Source: Mesobacillus jeotgali (GTDB lineage Bacteria; Bacillota; Bacilli; Bacillales; Cytobacillaceae). Taken from it: 64,000 nucleotides of DNA. The position numbers were made by a program, and so were the translations under genes. The stretch's first letter is position 1. Every line of letters begins with the position of its first letter. Below the pieces are notes generated by a model, which saw only the letters and a list, made by a program, of their open reading frames with translations, searched no databases and was not told where the DNA came from. The stretch covers positions 1,287,526 to 1,351,525 of the forward strand of contig NZ_CP025025.1 of assembly GCF_002874535.1 (NCBI RefSeq), read 5' to 3'. This document shows positions 26,043 to 34,247 of the stretch, piece after piece.

Positions 26043-26570
26043 ATGACAGGCTGTATGAGTGGTATCAACCAGGATTCAAGTTTTACATTAAGTGCAGGTC
26101 TTCAACAATTAAAAAATGAACATCCATCTTTATTGGAGATGCTTGCAAACCTTTTGGATATTTCATTGAAGATTGAGGAAGGTGAGCAAATGGAGGAGAA
26201 TTTCTCTAAGCTGAGAGAGCTGGTCATTGAATTCCTTGCTGAGCTTGAACCGCATTCGGAGCGTGAAGAAGGCGTTTTATTTGAGATGATGGCTGTTTAT
26301 ATTGGAAGGGAAATGGGACCGATTGCAGTTATGGAATATGAACATGATCAGGCAAAGCGCTTCATTGGAACCTTCCTCCACAATACAAAGGATGGCACAA
26401 CAGGTTTTACAAATGAGAAAATGATTGAAAATGCTCAAATGATAAAAAATGCTAACTACACTTTGGTGAGCCATTTCGCTAAGGAAGAAAGCATCCTTTT
26501 CCCAATGGCAGAGAATATGTTCAGCGAGGAAGAGAAGCAAGAGCTGGCAGCGCGTATTAAATTAATGTAA
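26043..26570 (+). CDS. Hemerythrin-domain protein
   Basis: A four-helix protein of 175 residues with hemerythrin-type His/Glu ligands spread over the helices: KNEHPSLLEML, ELEPHSEREEGVLFEMM, MEYEHDQAKRFI and LVSHFAKEESILFPMAE. Such proteins bind a diiron centre and act in O2 or NO handling or iron-sulfur repair. I chose ATG 26043 after AGGAGG; an in-frame ATG at 25968 lies inside the Fnr-type palindrome. It has a single-gene transcript with its own terminator. Confidence 0.85.
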   Translation: MTGCMSGINQDSSFTLSAGLQQLKNEHPSLLEMLANLLDISLKIEEGEQMEENFSKLRELVIEFLAELEPHSEREEGVLFEMMAVYIGREMGPIAVMEYEHDQAKRFIGTFLHNTKDGTTGFTNEKMIENAQMIKNANYTLVSHFAKEESILFPMAENMFSEEEKQELAARIKLM

Positions 26571-26578
26571 GTAATTAA

Positions 26579-26609
26579 AAAGGGTGAAGCCATCTAAGCT
26601 TCACCCTTT
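26579..26609. terminator. Bidirectional terminator
   Basis: Perfect 12-bp arms AAAGGGTGAAGC / GCTTCACCCTTT, loop CATCTAA, between convergent genes. Confidence 0.85.
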
Positions 26610-26620
26610 CTGTATATAAA

Positions 26621-26815
26621 TTAAGCTTCTGTAATCGTTACAAGCTTAATGTCTTTCGTATCGAATCTGTAAAAAACATTATCCTCACCAGTGAATTCAA
26701 TCTGGCCTTCTTGATCCTTGGCATCTTGGATGGCTTCTGAAATATTTTCTACCTCGATTGGTCGTGAAACTTTAAAATCCTTTTCAAAAAAATAGTTAAT
26801 CTTAAACTTAGACAT
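26621..26815 (-). CDS. Hypothetical small protein, 64 residues
   Basis: A small soluble protein (MSKFKINYFFEKDFKV...) with predicted beta-strands and acidic stretches (EDNVFYRFDTKDIKLVTI). A good ribosome binding site AGAAGGGAG precedes the ATG. No known domain is recognised. Confidence 0.7.
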   Translation of the reverse strand: MSKFKINYFFEKDFKVSRPIEVENISEAIQDAKDQEGQIEFTGEDNVFYRFDTKDIKLVTITEA

Positions 26816-26984
26816 GATGATCTCCCTTCTTTTATCTTCATTTTCTTTTTTTCCTTAACAGGAGCATGCCTAAACATAAATATGCAAATGGAATATTTTT
26901 GTTAGGCTCTTTTCGTATACTTTGCGGCATTCTCAATTAATTATCATAACCTTGTTTAGTAGTACCCTTGAAAAGAACCTTTTA

Positions 26985-28217
26985 TTAATTATTCCATTCA
27001 GCAAGTTTTTCATCTTTTGGAAGGAACATGGTCAATATTCCGAGCAAGGGAAGGAATCCGACACTGATCATCATCAGTGGCAAACCGATCAAGTCAGCAA
27101 GATACCCGAGTCCGACAGAACCAATTGCGCCCATTCCGAATGCGAGACCTACTGTCAGCCCGGCCATCGTCCCAATTTTACCAGGAACCAGCTCCTGGGC
27201 ATATACCACTGTAACAGAAAAGCTCGACATCAGGATGAATCCGCTTATCGTCAGCAAAGCGAATGCAACTGCATAAGGCATAAATGGAATGATTGCTGAA
27301 AGGGGAGCAGTAGCAATCATCGAAAGAAAAATAATGTTTTTCTTACCAAAACGGTCTGCGAGCGGGCCCCCGAAAAATGTGCCGAACGCACCTGAAACAA
27401 GGAACGCAAACAGAAATATTTGTGCTTCCTTAATCGAAAGGCCATATTTATCGATTGCATAAAATGCATAGAAATTCGTCATACCAGAAATATACCAGGA
27501 CCGGGCAAAAATCAAAAATAAAATTAGGACAAGCGCTACTTTGATATTCTTCGAGATTCCTTTATTCACTTGTTTGCTGGCCTGCTTGGCTTTGGCGGTT
27601 ATTTTTTCATAATCCAATTTGCGGCTGTACCAGGCTGCGATATATAAAAGCAGACCAACGGCTATTGCCGCTACAAGCGTAAACCAAACTGCTCCGAATT
27701 GACCGAGTGGTACGAGAATGAGCGCTGTAATCAGCGGAGCAAGTGCCTGGCCGGAATTGCCCCCGACTTGATAAATGGACTGTGCCAATCCCCTACGCGG
27801 CCCGGCTGCCATATAGGCAACCCTGGAACCTTCTGGATGGAAAACAGCTGACCCAAGACCAATGAATAAAACTGAAAGAATTACAAACTCAAAACTCGAC
27901 GCGAACGCGAGCCCGAGAACACCGAACATAGTCGAGGTCAAACCCAGCGGAAGGGCATAAGGCATTGGCTTTTTATCGGTTGCCATTCCTATCAAAGGCT
28001 GAAGAATGGAAGAAACGATATTCAATGAAAAGGCAATCATCCCTAATTGGGTGAATGAAAGGCCCATTGATTTTTCAAGAATTGGGAACATTGCAGGAAT
28101 GACAGATTGGATGGAATCATTCAATAGATGTACTAATCCGATGATGAAGAGTATTTTATACGCAGTGTCGTTTTGATTCTGCGGTTTCGCACTGACAGCG
28201 GCAGCTGATTGGGTCAT
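26985..28217 (-). CDS. MFS transporter, fosmidomycin-resistance (Fsr) type
   Basis: A 410-residue 12-helix major facilitator. Motifs include GLVHLLNDSIQSVIPAMFPI at the first helix, DKKPMPYALPLG in the first loop, the conserved GLGSAVFHPEGSRVA and YQVGGNSGQALAPL. These last two are hallmarks of the Fsr family. AAGAAGGAG precedes the ATG. The substrate is unknown; resistance to fosmidomycin-like compounds is a family property not shown here. Monocistronic. Confidence 0.85.
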   Translation of the reverse strand: MTQSAAAVSAKPQNQNDTAYKILFIIGLVHLLNDSIQSVIPAMFPILEKSMGLSFTQLGMIAFSLNIVSSILQPLIGMATDKKPMPYALPLGLTSTMFGVLGLAFASSFEFVILSVLFIGLGSAVFHPEGSRVAYMAAGPRRGLAQSIYQVGGNSGQALAPLITALILVPLGQFGAVWFTLVAAIAVGLLLYIAAWYSRKLDYEKITAKAKQASKQVNKGISKNIKVALVLILFLIFARSWYISGMTNFYAFYAIDKYGLSIKEAQIFLFAFLVSGAFGTFFGGPLADRFGKKNIIFLSMIATAPLSAIIPFMPYAVAFALLTISGFILMSSFSVTVVYAQELVPGKIGTMAGLTVGLAFGMGAIGSVGLGYLADLIGLPLMMISVGFLPLLGILTMFLPKDEKLAEWNN

Positions 28218-28359
28218 GATGGTCTCCTTCTTAAATTATTTCGGTTTCCTACATATCATTTTACAAAAAAATTCATGAGATAAAAATAGCTTTTCTATTG
28301 AAATATATGGTCTAATATAATTTAGAAAATACAGATTATTTAGCTAGGGGGACAATCGA

Positions 28360-29352
28360 ATGGAAATAGCTGTGAGTTCATTGATGACCCAGGAAATTTT
28401 ACAAAGTTTCCTGGAGCGTTTCGGCTTGGAGAGAGAAGTTAAAAAGCTTGGTGATTTTGAGAATTATGTTTATGAAACTTATAGAAATGGTCATCCATAT
28501 ATAATGAGGCTTACGCATAGTTCCCACAGGAGCAAGGATGAGGTTCTGTCCGAATTGGACTGGATGATGCATTTAAACAGCAAAGGTCTGTCTGTCCCAG
28601 AAGTTTACCCCTCGACACGAGGATACCTTGTGGAAGAAATTCTGGCAGCAGATAATAGTGGGTTTTATGGCTGCTTATATGCAAAGGCAAGCGGAAAGGC
28701 AGTCAGTGTCCGTTCTGATGAATTCAATCTAGAGCTTTTCAAGAAATGGGGGGAAACGACGGGAAGGATGCATCATGCCACAAAATCCTATAAGCCATCT
28801 GCAGGCATAATAAAACGCAGCAGCTGGGATGAGGATGACCTCTTGTCAGTTGAAAAATATTACCCTGCTGACGAGAGAGAATTAGTAGAAAACGCAAAAG
28901 AAGTGATTGCCTCGATTTCTGCCCTTGCGAAAAATGTGGATAATTACGGCATCATCCATGGCGATATTCATTCCGGTAATTTCTTTTATGATGGAGAACA
29001 GATTCACGTATTCGACTTCGATGATGCGAGTTACCATTGGTTCGCTTCAGATATTGCGATCCCTCTGTACTATTCAATCATATATCGAATCCCTGCCAGC
29101 GATGAAGCGGAGCGAAACCGCTTTGGCAAGTTGTTTCTGGACGCTTTTATCGAAGGGTATCAAAAAGCGAACCAGCTGCCAGAGAACTGGCGAGAACAGA
29201 TTAGATTGTTTCTGATGCTACGTGATATTGTCCTATACGCAGTATTGCATAAAAAAATCGCCCCAGAGGAAAGGGACGAAAAGTTGAAGATTATGATGGA
29301 TGAAATCGCAGACAGAATCAGGAACAAAAAGGCGATTGTGAAAATAGATTAA
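28360..29352 (+). CDS. Phosphotransferase (APH/kinase-fold) protein
   Basis: A 330-residue kinase-fold protein with the catalytic motif IIHGDIHSGNFFYDG near residue 204 and the metal-binding DFDDASYHWFASDI near 223. The N-lobe has YIMRLTHSSHR. It resembles the APH and homoserine-kinase-II group (phosphorylating a small molecule or a protein). A specific substrate cannot be told. GGGGGAC precedes the ATG. Its stop overlaps the end of the convergent small membrane protein gene by four bases. Confidence 0.8.
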   Translation: MEIAVSSLMTQEILQSFLERFGLEREVKKLGDFENYVYETYRNGHPYIMRLTHSSHRSKDEVLSELDWMMHLNSKGLSVPEVYPSTRGYLVEEILAADNSGFYGCLYAKASGKAVSVRSDEFNLELFKKWGETTGRMHHATKSYKPSAGIIKRSSWDEDDLLSVEKYYPADERELVENAKEVIASISALAKNVDNYGIIHGDIHSGNFFYDGEQIHVFDFDDASYHWFASDIAIPLYYSIIYRIPASDEAERNRFGKLFLDAFIEGYQKANQLPENWREQIRLFLMLRDIVLYAVLHKKIAPEERDEKLKIMMDEIADRIRNKKAIVKID

Positions 29353-29534
29353 GGGTTTCGATTGTTTCTCTTATAAACGGTATACAGTAAGTAGGTCCCA
29401 CTCAATAGAAGAATGACCAACAGGAAGAAGAAAAAGAACCCAATTTCTTCAATTAGCGTACTCAAATAGGCAATCAATGCAATATCTGTGATTACAGAGA
29501 TAATTAGAAAGTAGCGGATGTATTGTGGGTACAT
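29349..29534 (-). CDS. Small membrane protein, 61 residues
   Basis: Two hydrophobic helices (about residues 7-25 and 31-53, with a Phe-rich core FFFFFLLVILLL), ending in basic NNRNP. AGGTGAGAG precedes the ATG. Topology is probably hairpin-like; the function is unknown. The gene ends inside the stop of its convergent neighbour. Confidence 0.6.
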   Translation of the reverse strand: MYPQYIRYFLIISVITDIALIAYLSTLIEEIGFFFFFLLVILLLSGTYLLYTVYKRNNRNP

Positions 29535-29589
29535 GATCTCTCACCTGCTTTCATTTACTATTATGTATGTTTATCGTTCAAGTAATACA

Positions 29590-29625
29590 AAAACACCAGA
29601 GCATTCGCTACTGGTGTTTTGTTTT
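29590..29625. terminator. Terminator-like hairpin
   Basis: AAAACACCAG / CTGGTGTTTT with AGC/GCT pairing in the loop, T-rich on both strands. It probably ends the plus-strand kinase-fold transcript. Confidence 0.6.
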
Positions 29626-29648
29626 GAAGGAGGGATATATTGAGAAAT

Positions 29649-29941
29649 GTCCAGCTTTAGCGCTTGTCGGGGCTGACCAAGGCGCTTTCGCTTTTCTTTG
29701 TCCAGCTCCAGCGCCTAGCCCCTCGAGACGCTTGTCTAGTGTAGCCTCCTAGAAACTCCGAAACTTCAACTCCGCCGGCAGAAGCAAAGAACGCATCTTT
29801 GTCGGAGTCTCCAGTTTCTGCGTTTCTGGGCAGTCGGCTATACCTTTCGATTTCGGTCCTGCCAATGAAGTCAAAGAACGACTTCACTGTCAGGTCCTCC
29901 AGCGCTTATCGGGGCTGACCAAGGCGCTTTCGCTTTTCTTA
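29649..29941. repeat. Interspersed repeat element, copy 3 with duplicated end module
   Basis: A copy like that at 17456-17727 at about 29700-29941, preceded at 29649-29698 by an extra copy of its end module (GCGCTTGTCGGGGCTGACCA, then AGGCGCTTTCGCTTTT). The element abuts the stop codon of the TPM gene. Its end module uses GACCAAGGCGCTTTCG where copies 1 and 2 have GAACGAGGCGCTTGCG. Confidence 0.85.
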
Positions 29942-30676
29942 TTACCAACCGCGGCTGGCACCGCCTCCTCCGGAAGAACCGCCTCCTCCTCCTCTAGGGC
30001 CACCGCCACCGCCGCCTCTTGATATGATCGATAGCAACAGATAGGTAAGGGTGCCTCCGAAAAACATAAAATCGAGGACCACGACGCCGATTACGATGAT
30101 GATGAGCAGCCAGGACGGTATCGGCAAGTCTTGCTGCTGCTGGACATCACGCTCAGCACTCCCGAATTCATTTGTACCTGAGACTTCGTTGGCAAGCGCT
30201 TGGTAAGTATTCATGACAGCAAGGTTTGGCTGGTCATTTTGCAAATGTGGAATCGCATATTCATCAAGGATTCGGCCAGCTTTGCCGTCTGGGATAATTC
30301 CCTCAAGTCCATATCCGACTTCGATCCTGATTTTCTTTTCCTGCATAGCTATTACAAGCAGCACGCCATTATCGTTTTCTTCCGTTCCAAGCCCAAATTT
30401 ACGGTAAGCCTCGACAGAGTATTCTTCTATGCTTGACTCACCGATCGAGTCAACAGTAAGGACAGCAATCTGGGAAGTAGTCTGGTCGTCGATCGATCTT
30501 CCGATGTTTTTTAATTGTATTTCCTCGTTCTCGTTTAAAACATTTGCGAAATCCTGGACATAAATATCACCAACTGGGGAAGGTATCTCATTTGGTGCCG
30601 CGATTGCCCCGGCCGGAATCAGCAATAGCAGGATGCCAAGTATTGCTGCAAGGCCAGGTAATCTTTTTTGGTTCAT
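29942..30676 (-). CDS. TPM-domain membrane protein with Gly-rich C-terminus
   Basis: A 244-residue YgcG-type protein. An N-terminal signal peptide (LAAILGILLLLIPAGAIAAP) precedes an extracytoplasmic TPM domain (about 35-170: YVQDFANVLNENEEIQLKN, IRIEVGYGLEGIIPDGKAG). A membrane helix lies near 190-210 and the tail is Gly-rich (PRGGGGGSSGGGGASRGW). In many bacteria it is coupled to LemA, as here, two bases downstream of lemA. The role may be in membrane protein or photosystem-like complex maintenance; it is unknown in Bacillus. Confidence 0.85.
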   Translation of the reverse strand: MNQKRLPGLAAILGILLLLIPAGAIAAPNEIPSPVGDIYVQDFANVLNENEEIQLKNIGRSIDDQTTSQIAVLTVDSIGESSIEEYSVEAYRKFGLGTEENDNGVLLVIAMQEKKIRIEVGYGLEGIIPDGKAGRILDEYAIPHLQNDQPNLAVMNTYQALANEVSGTNEFGSAERDVQQQQDLPIPSWLLIIIVIGVVVLDFMFFGGTLTYLLLSIISRGGGGGGPRGGGGGSSGGGGASRGW

Positions 30677-30678
30677 CG

Positions 30679-31248
30679 TCAGCCTCCAAAATCAACCTCA
30701 GGGGCTTCCTGTGCCTGAGGGTCCGCCTGGAAGTATTCCTTCTCATCAAAACCTGTTATGTTAGCAATAATGGCACCTGGAAATTGCTTAACTTTCCTAT
30801 TATAAACGGATACCTGGTCATTATAATCCTTCCTTGCCACAGACAATCTGTTCTCAGTTCCTGCAAGCTCATCCATCAGTTGAGTGAACTGCCTGTCCGC
30901 TTTCAGGTTTGGGTAGTTCTCAACAACCACAAGCAAGCGGCTTAACGCACTGGACAACTCGGCATTAGCGGTTGCCTGTTCCTCTGGTGAATTCGCCCCG
31001 GCTAATCTTGCACGTGCATCTGAAATAGATTGGATGACTTCTTTTTCATGAGCTGCATACCCCTTTACTGAATTGACAAGGTTTGGGATCAGATCGAGCC
31101 TTCTCTGAAGCTGGTTTTCTACCTGTGCATATGCATTATTGACATTTTCTTCTTCAGCAACGAAGTTATTGTAACTGCCAACTCCCATCATGATGAAGAT
31201 TCCTAATATGACTAATAAGCCGATAACAATTCCTAAACCTTTTTTCAT
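30679..31248 (-). CDS. lemA: LemA-family protein
   Basis: A 189-residue membrane-anchored coiled-coil protein. The N-terminal helix GLGIVIGLLVILGIFIMMGV is followed by the LemA core (NNAYAQVENQLQRRLDLIPN, LVNSVKGYAAHEKEVI). The ATG at 31248 has AGGAGT upstream and starts at the family start; the frame is open further upstream but not LemA-like. First gene of a two-gene operon with the TPM protein. Confidence 0.87.
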   Translation of the reverse strand: MKKGLGIVIGLLVILGIFIMMGVGSYNNFVAEEENVNNAYAQVENQLQRRLDLIPNLVNSVKGYAAHEKEVIQSISDARARLAGANSPEEQATANAELSSALSRLLVVVENYPNLKADRQFTQLMDELAGTENRLSVARKDYNDQVSVYNRKVKQFPGAIIANITGFDEKEYFQADPQAQEAPEVDFGG

Positions 31249-31482
31249 CTTAGCCACTCCTAATTCATTGTTGTAAGTTGATGCCCGTATTTTTCCCTTA
31301 ATTGAGAGGGTTTTAAACTTAGTGCATAGGACATCCCTTTGTAAAAAAAATAAAGTTAACAGATTCACTGTAGGACATTCATTAGTTTTTCTTATAAAAT
31401 TAAGGGAAATACTGATAAAAACAACAAATTCAGATATACTCTAGTTATGGATTAGTCGTTTATTGTAAAGGAATGAAATTGT

Positions 31483-31920
31483 ATGAACAATGAGAGAGAA
31501 AAATCTTTAAAGTTATTTATTGTATTGTCGAGAGCTTACAGGGCTGTTAATGAAAAAGTGAATAAGGTCATCCAAAGAAATGGCCTCAACCCGACTGAAT
31601 TTGCCGTCCTTGAGCTTCTATACCACAAGGGTGAACAGCCATTGCAGCAAATCGGGGGAAAGATACTCCTGGCAAGCGGCAGTATTACCTATGTAGTCGA
31701 TAAGCTTGAAGAAAAGGGATACTTAAATAGAGTAGCCTGCCCGAAAGACCGCAGGGTAACATATGCGAAAATTTCTGATGATGGAAGAAAGTTGATAGAA
31801 GAGATTTTCCCGGAACATAGTGCATTGATCCATGAGCTTATGGATAGCCTGAATGATGATGAAAAAGTTTCAGCAATTGAATTGCTAAAAAAGCTGGGCC
31901 TTTCTGTCAGCAAATATTAA
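31483..31920 (+). CDS. mhqR: MarR-family regulator, MhqR-like
   Basis: A 145-residue winged-helix repressor. Key parts are NPTEFAVLELLYHKGEQPLQQ, the recognition helix LASGSITYVVDKLEEKGYL and the wing CPKDRRVTYAKISDDGRK. B. subtilis MhqR represses dioxygenase and reductase genes responding to quinones, and lies in the same neighbourhood upstream of clpE. Target genes of the quinone response are not adjacent here. AAGGAATG precedes the ATG. Confidence 0.75.
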   Translation: MNNEREKSLKLFIVLSRAYRAVNEKVNKVIQRNGLNPTEFAVLELLYHKGEQPLQQIGGKILLASGSITYVVDKLEEKGYLNRVACPKDRRVTYAKISDDGRKLIEEIFPEHSALIHELMDSLNDDEKVSAIELLKKLGLSVSKY

Positions 31921-31943
31921 AAACGGCAAAAGCCGTTTTTTTT
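31919..31943 (+). terminator. Terminator of mhqR
   Basis: AAAAACGGC / GCCGTTTTT around AAAA, starting in the stop codon, followed by T. Confidence 0.85.
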
Positions 31944-32068
31944 ATTGTTTTTTTTCGGAAAAGTTGACGAAAAGAACAAGTAATTAAAAGGAAAAAAGGG
32001 AATATCCGTAGAATAGGATAGGGATGGGATAAACATACATCCCTTATAAAGATAAAGGGGGCAATACC

Positions 32069-33763
32069 ATGAAATTTGAGCAATATACATATACACGCCC
32101 GAATTTGGATGAGGTCACTGCCAAATTCGATAAACTGCTTGAACAATTCAAAATTGCTGGATCCGTTGAAGAGCAAAGCATAGCAATGAATGGAATCAAC
32201 GAATTGCGTAATGACGTTGGTACCATGTTCAATCTTTGCTATATTCGCCATTCAATCGATACCGAGGATGAATTCTATAAGCAGGAGCAGGATTTTCTGG
32301 ATGACTTCGCGCCACAGGTAGAGGGTTTGGTGACAAAATATTATGAAGCACTTGTTTCTTCTCCTTACCGTGATGAGCTTGAAGCAAAATGGGGACATCA
32401 GCTATTCGCTCTTGCTGAAGCTCAATTAAAACAATTTTCACCAGAAATTGTTCCTTTGATGCAAAAAGAAAACAAGCTTTCCACTGAATATACAAAACTT
32501 GTGGCATCAGCTAAAATCATGTTTGAAGGCGAAGAGCGTACTCTTGCGCAGCTTGATCCTTTTACCGAGTCTAAAGACCGTGAAACAAGAAAGAAAGCAA
32601 GTGAAGCCAAATTCGCATTCTTCTCTGAGCATGGAGAAGAATTTGACCGTATTTATGATGAGCTTGTAAAAGTCCGTACAGAAATGGCCCACAAGCTTGG
32701 CTACAGCAATTTTGTTGAGTTGGCATACTACCGGATGTTCCGTACTGACTATGACAGCAGCATGGTAGCAGCATTCAGGGACCAGGTCCACAAGTACATT
32801 GTTCCGGTTGCGTCAAAACTTAAAGAACGTCAGAAGAACCGAATTGATATCAATGAGTTAAAATACTATGATGAGTCATTTGATTTCAAAACCGGTAATG
32901 CAGCACCAAAGGGAACCCCTGAGTGGATCGTTGAAAACGGTCAGAAAATGTATGATGAGCTGTCACCTGAGACGGGTGAATTTTTCCGTTACATGAATGA
33001 GAACAACCTGATGGACCTGGTTGCGAAGAAAGGCAAAGCAGGCGGGGGATATTGCACATACATTGAAAACTATAAGTCACCATTCATATTCTCGAATTTT
33101 AACGGAACCTCAGGTGATATTGATGTCCTGACGCACGAAGCTGGGCACGCCTTCCAGGTATATTCAAGCCGTCATTTTGAAATTCCGGAATATAATTGGC
33201 CAACTTATGAGGCCTGTGAGATCCACTCAATGAGCATGGAATTCTTTACATGGCCATGGATGGACCTATTTTTCAAGGAAGATACCGATAAATATAAATT
33301 CTCGCACCTAAGTAGCGGTTTGCTATTCATGCCATACGGAGTTTCTGTTGACGAATTCCAGCACTGGGTGTACGAGAATCCAGAAGCTACACCAGCAGAA
33401 AGAAAGCAACAATGGCGCGAGATCGAGAAGAAGTACCTCCCGCATAAAGATTATGATGGAAATACTTATTTAGAAGAAGGCGGATTCTGGCAGCGACAGG
33501 GTCATATCTACAACTCGCCTTTTTACTACATCGATTACACACTTGCGCAAATTTGTGCATTTCAATTCTGGAAGCGTTCAAGAGAAAATCAGGAAGAAGC
33601 ATGGAAAGATTATGCTAACCTATGCAAGCTGGGAGGAAGCATGGCTTTCACTGACCTAGTCAAGGAAGCAAACCTGATTTCCCCGTTTGAAGAAGGCTGC
33701 GTCCAGTCAGTAATTGGTGAAATCGAAAGCTGGCTTGATTCTGTCGACGACAGCAAGCTGTAA
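32069..33763 (+). CDS. M3-family oligoendopeptidase
   Basis: A cytoplasmic zinc metallopeptidase of 564 residues (PepF/oligoendopeptidase F group) that degrades short peptides. The zinc-binding HEAGHAFQVY lies near residue 354, with the third ligand Glu in CEIHSMSMEFFTWP near 382. AAAGGGGGC precedes the ATG. Monocistronic. Confidence 0.88.
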   Translation: MKFEQYTYTRPNLDEVTAKFDKLLEQFKIAGSVEEQSIAMNGINELRNDVGTMFNLCYIRHSIDTEDEFYKQEQDFLDDFAPQVEGLVTKYYEALVSSPYRDELEAKWGHQLFALAEAQLKQFSPEIVPLMQKENKLSTEYTKLVASAKIMFEGEERTLAQLDPFTESKDRETRKKASEAKFAFFSEHGEEFDRIYDELVKVRTEMAHKLGYSNFVELAYYRMFRTDYDSSMVAAFRDQVHKYIVPVASKLKERQKNRIDINELKYYDESFDFKTGNAAPKGTPEWIVENGQKMYDELSPETGEFFRYMNENNLMDLVAKKGKAGGGYCTYIENYKSPFIFSNFNGTSGDIDVLTHEAGHAFQVYSSRHFEIPEYNWPTYEACEIHSMSMEFFTWPWMDLFFKEDTDKYKFSHLSSGLLFMPYGVSVDEFQHWVYENPEATPAERKQQWREIEKKYLPHKDYDGNTYLEEGGFWQRQGHIYNSPFYYIDYTLAQICAFQFWKRSRENQEEAWKDYANLCKLGGSMAFTDLVKEANLISPFEEGCVQSVIGEIESWLDSVDDSKL

Positions 33764-33800
33764 ATAGGAAAAGCGAAACTCTTAGTGGCTTCGCTTCAGA

Positions 33801-33842
33801 CTGCAGACAAACGATAAAATCGGTTTGTCTGCAGTTTTTTTT
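33801..33842 (+). terminator. Terminator of the M3 peptidase gene
   Basis: 12-bp arms CTGCAGACAAAC / GTTTGTCTGCAG with a further inner GAT/ATC pairing, then eight T. Confidence 0.9.
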
Positions 33843-33967
33843 GTATTTTTTGTTAGGTTTTGGATTTGCTAATCCAGAAACTTAGCATTACCCGAAAATA
33901 CGAGTATGGATTCAAAGCTGTAAGAGGGGAGCCACTGCACATAGGAATAGAATCACTAAGGTTATCT

Positions 33968-34152
33968 TGGCTCCAATCTACCTTATTGGTGACCACTTTT
34001 TGAGATTTTGCGGATTTTAGGGCGCCTATAGTCCTTATTGGTGACCATTTTTCGAGATTTTGAGGATTTTAGGGAGCCAATAACCCTTATTGGTGACCTC
34101 TTTTCGAGATTTCGAGGATTTAAGGTCACCAATAGTCGCTATTAATGACCTT
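33968..34152. repeat. Array of ~52-bp hairpin units (TATTGGTGACC family)
   Basis: Three full units start at 33981, 34033 and 34086, each beginning CTTATTGGTGACC and followed by TTTTYGAGATTTYGAGGATT-like sequence and ending GGNNCCAATAR-like. In the third unit the arms are perfect: TATTGGTGACC and GGTCACCAATA. Partial units flank the array on both sides (TTGGCTCCAAT before, CTATTAATGACC after). The ~480-bp gap between the peptidase and RND genes holds only this array and two terminators. Confidence 0.85.
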
Positions 34153-34215
34153 TTAAACAAATTACAACATAGATTAGTAATCAATCGAACCTAAGGCATC
34201 CTCAGCTTCTCATTG

Positions 34216-34240
34216 AAAAAGCCCGCATGCAGATGCGGGC
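34216..34240 (-). terminator. Terminator of the RND pump gene
   Basis: GCCCGCAT / ATGCGGGC with a four-base loop and TTTTT on the minus strand. Confidence 0.85.
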
Positions 34241-34247
34241 TTCTTCA

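Noticed and set aside
29657-29887. Minus-strand frame MKSFFDFIGRTE... as a protein gene
   Set aside because: Near-identical frames occur in each copy of the interspersed repeat (13.9, 17.6 and 29.8 kb); there is no consistent ribosome binding site and the copies differ by internal deletions, so this is a by-product of the repeat.
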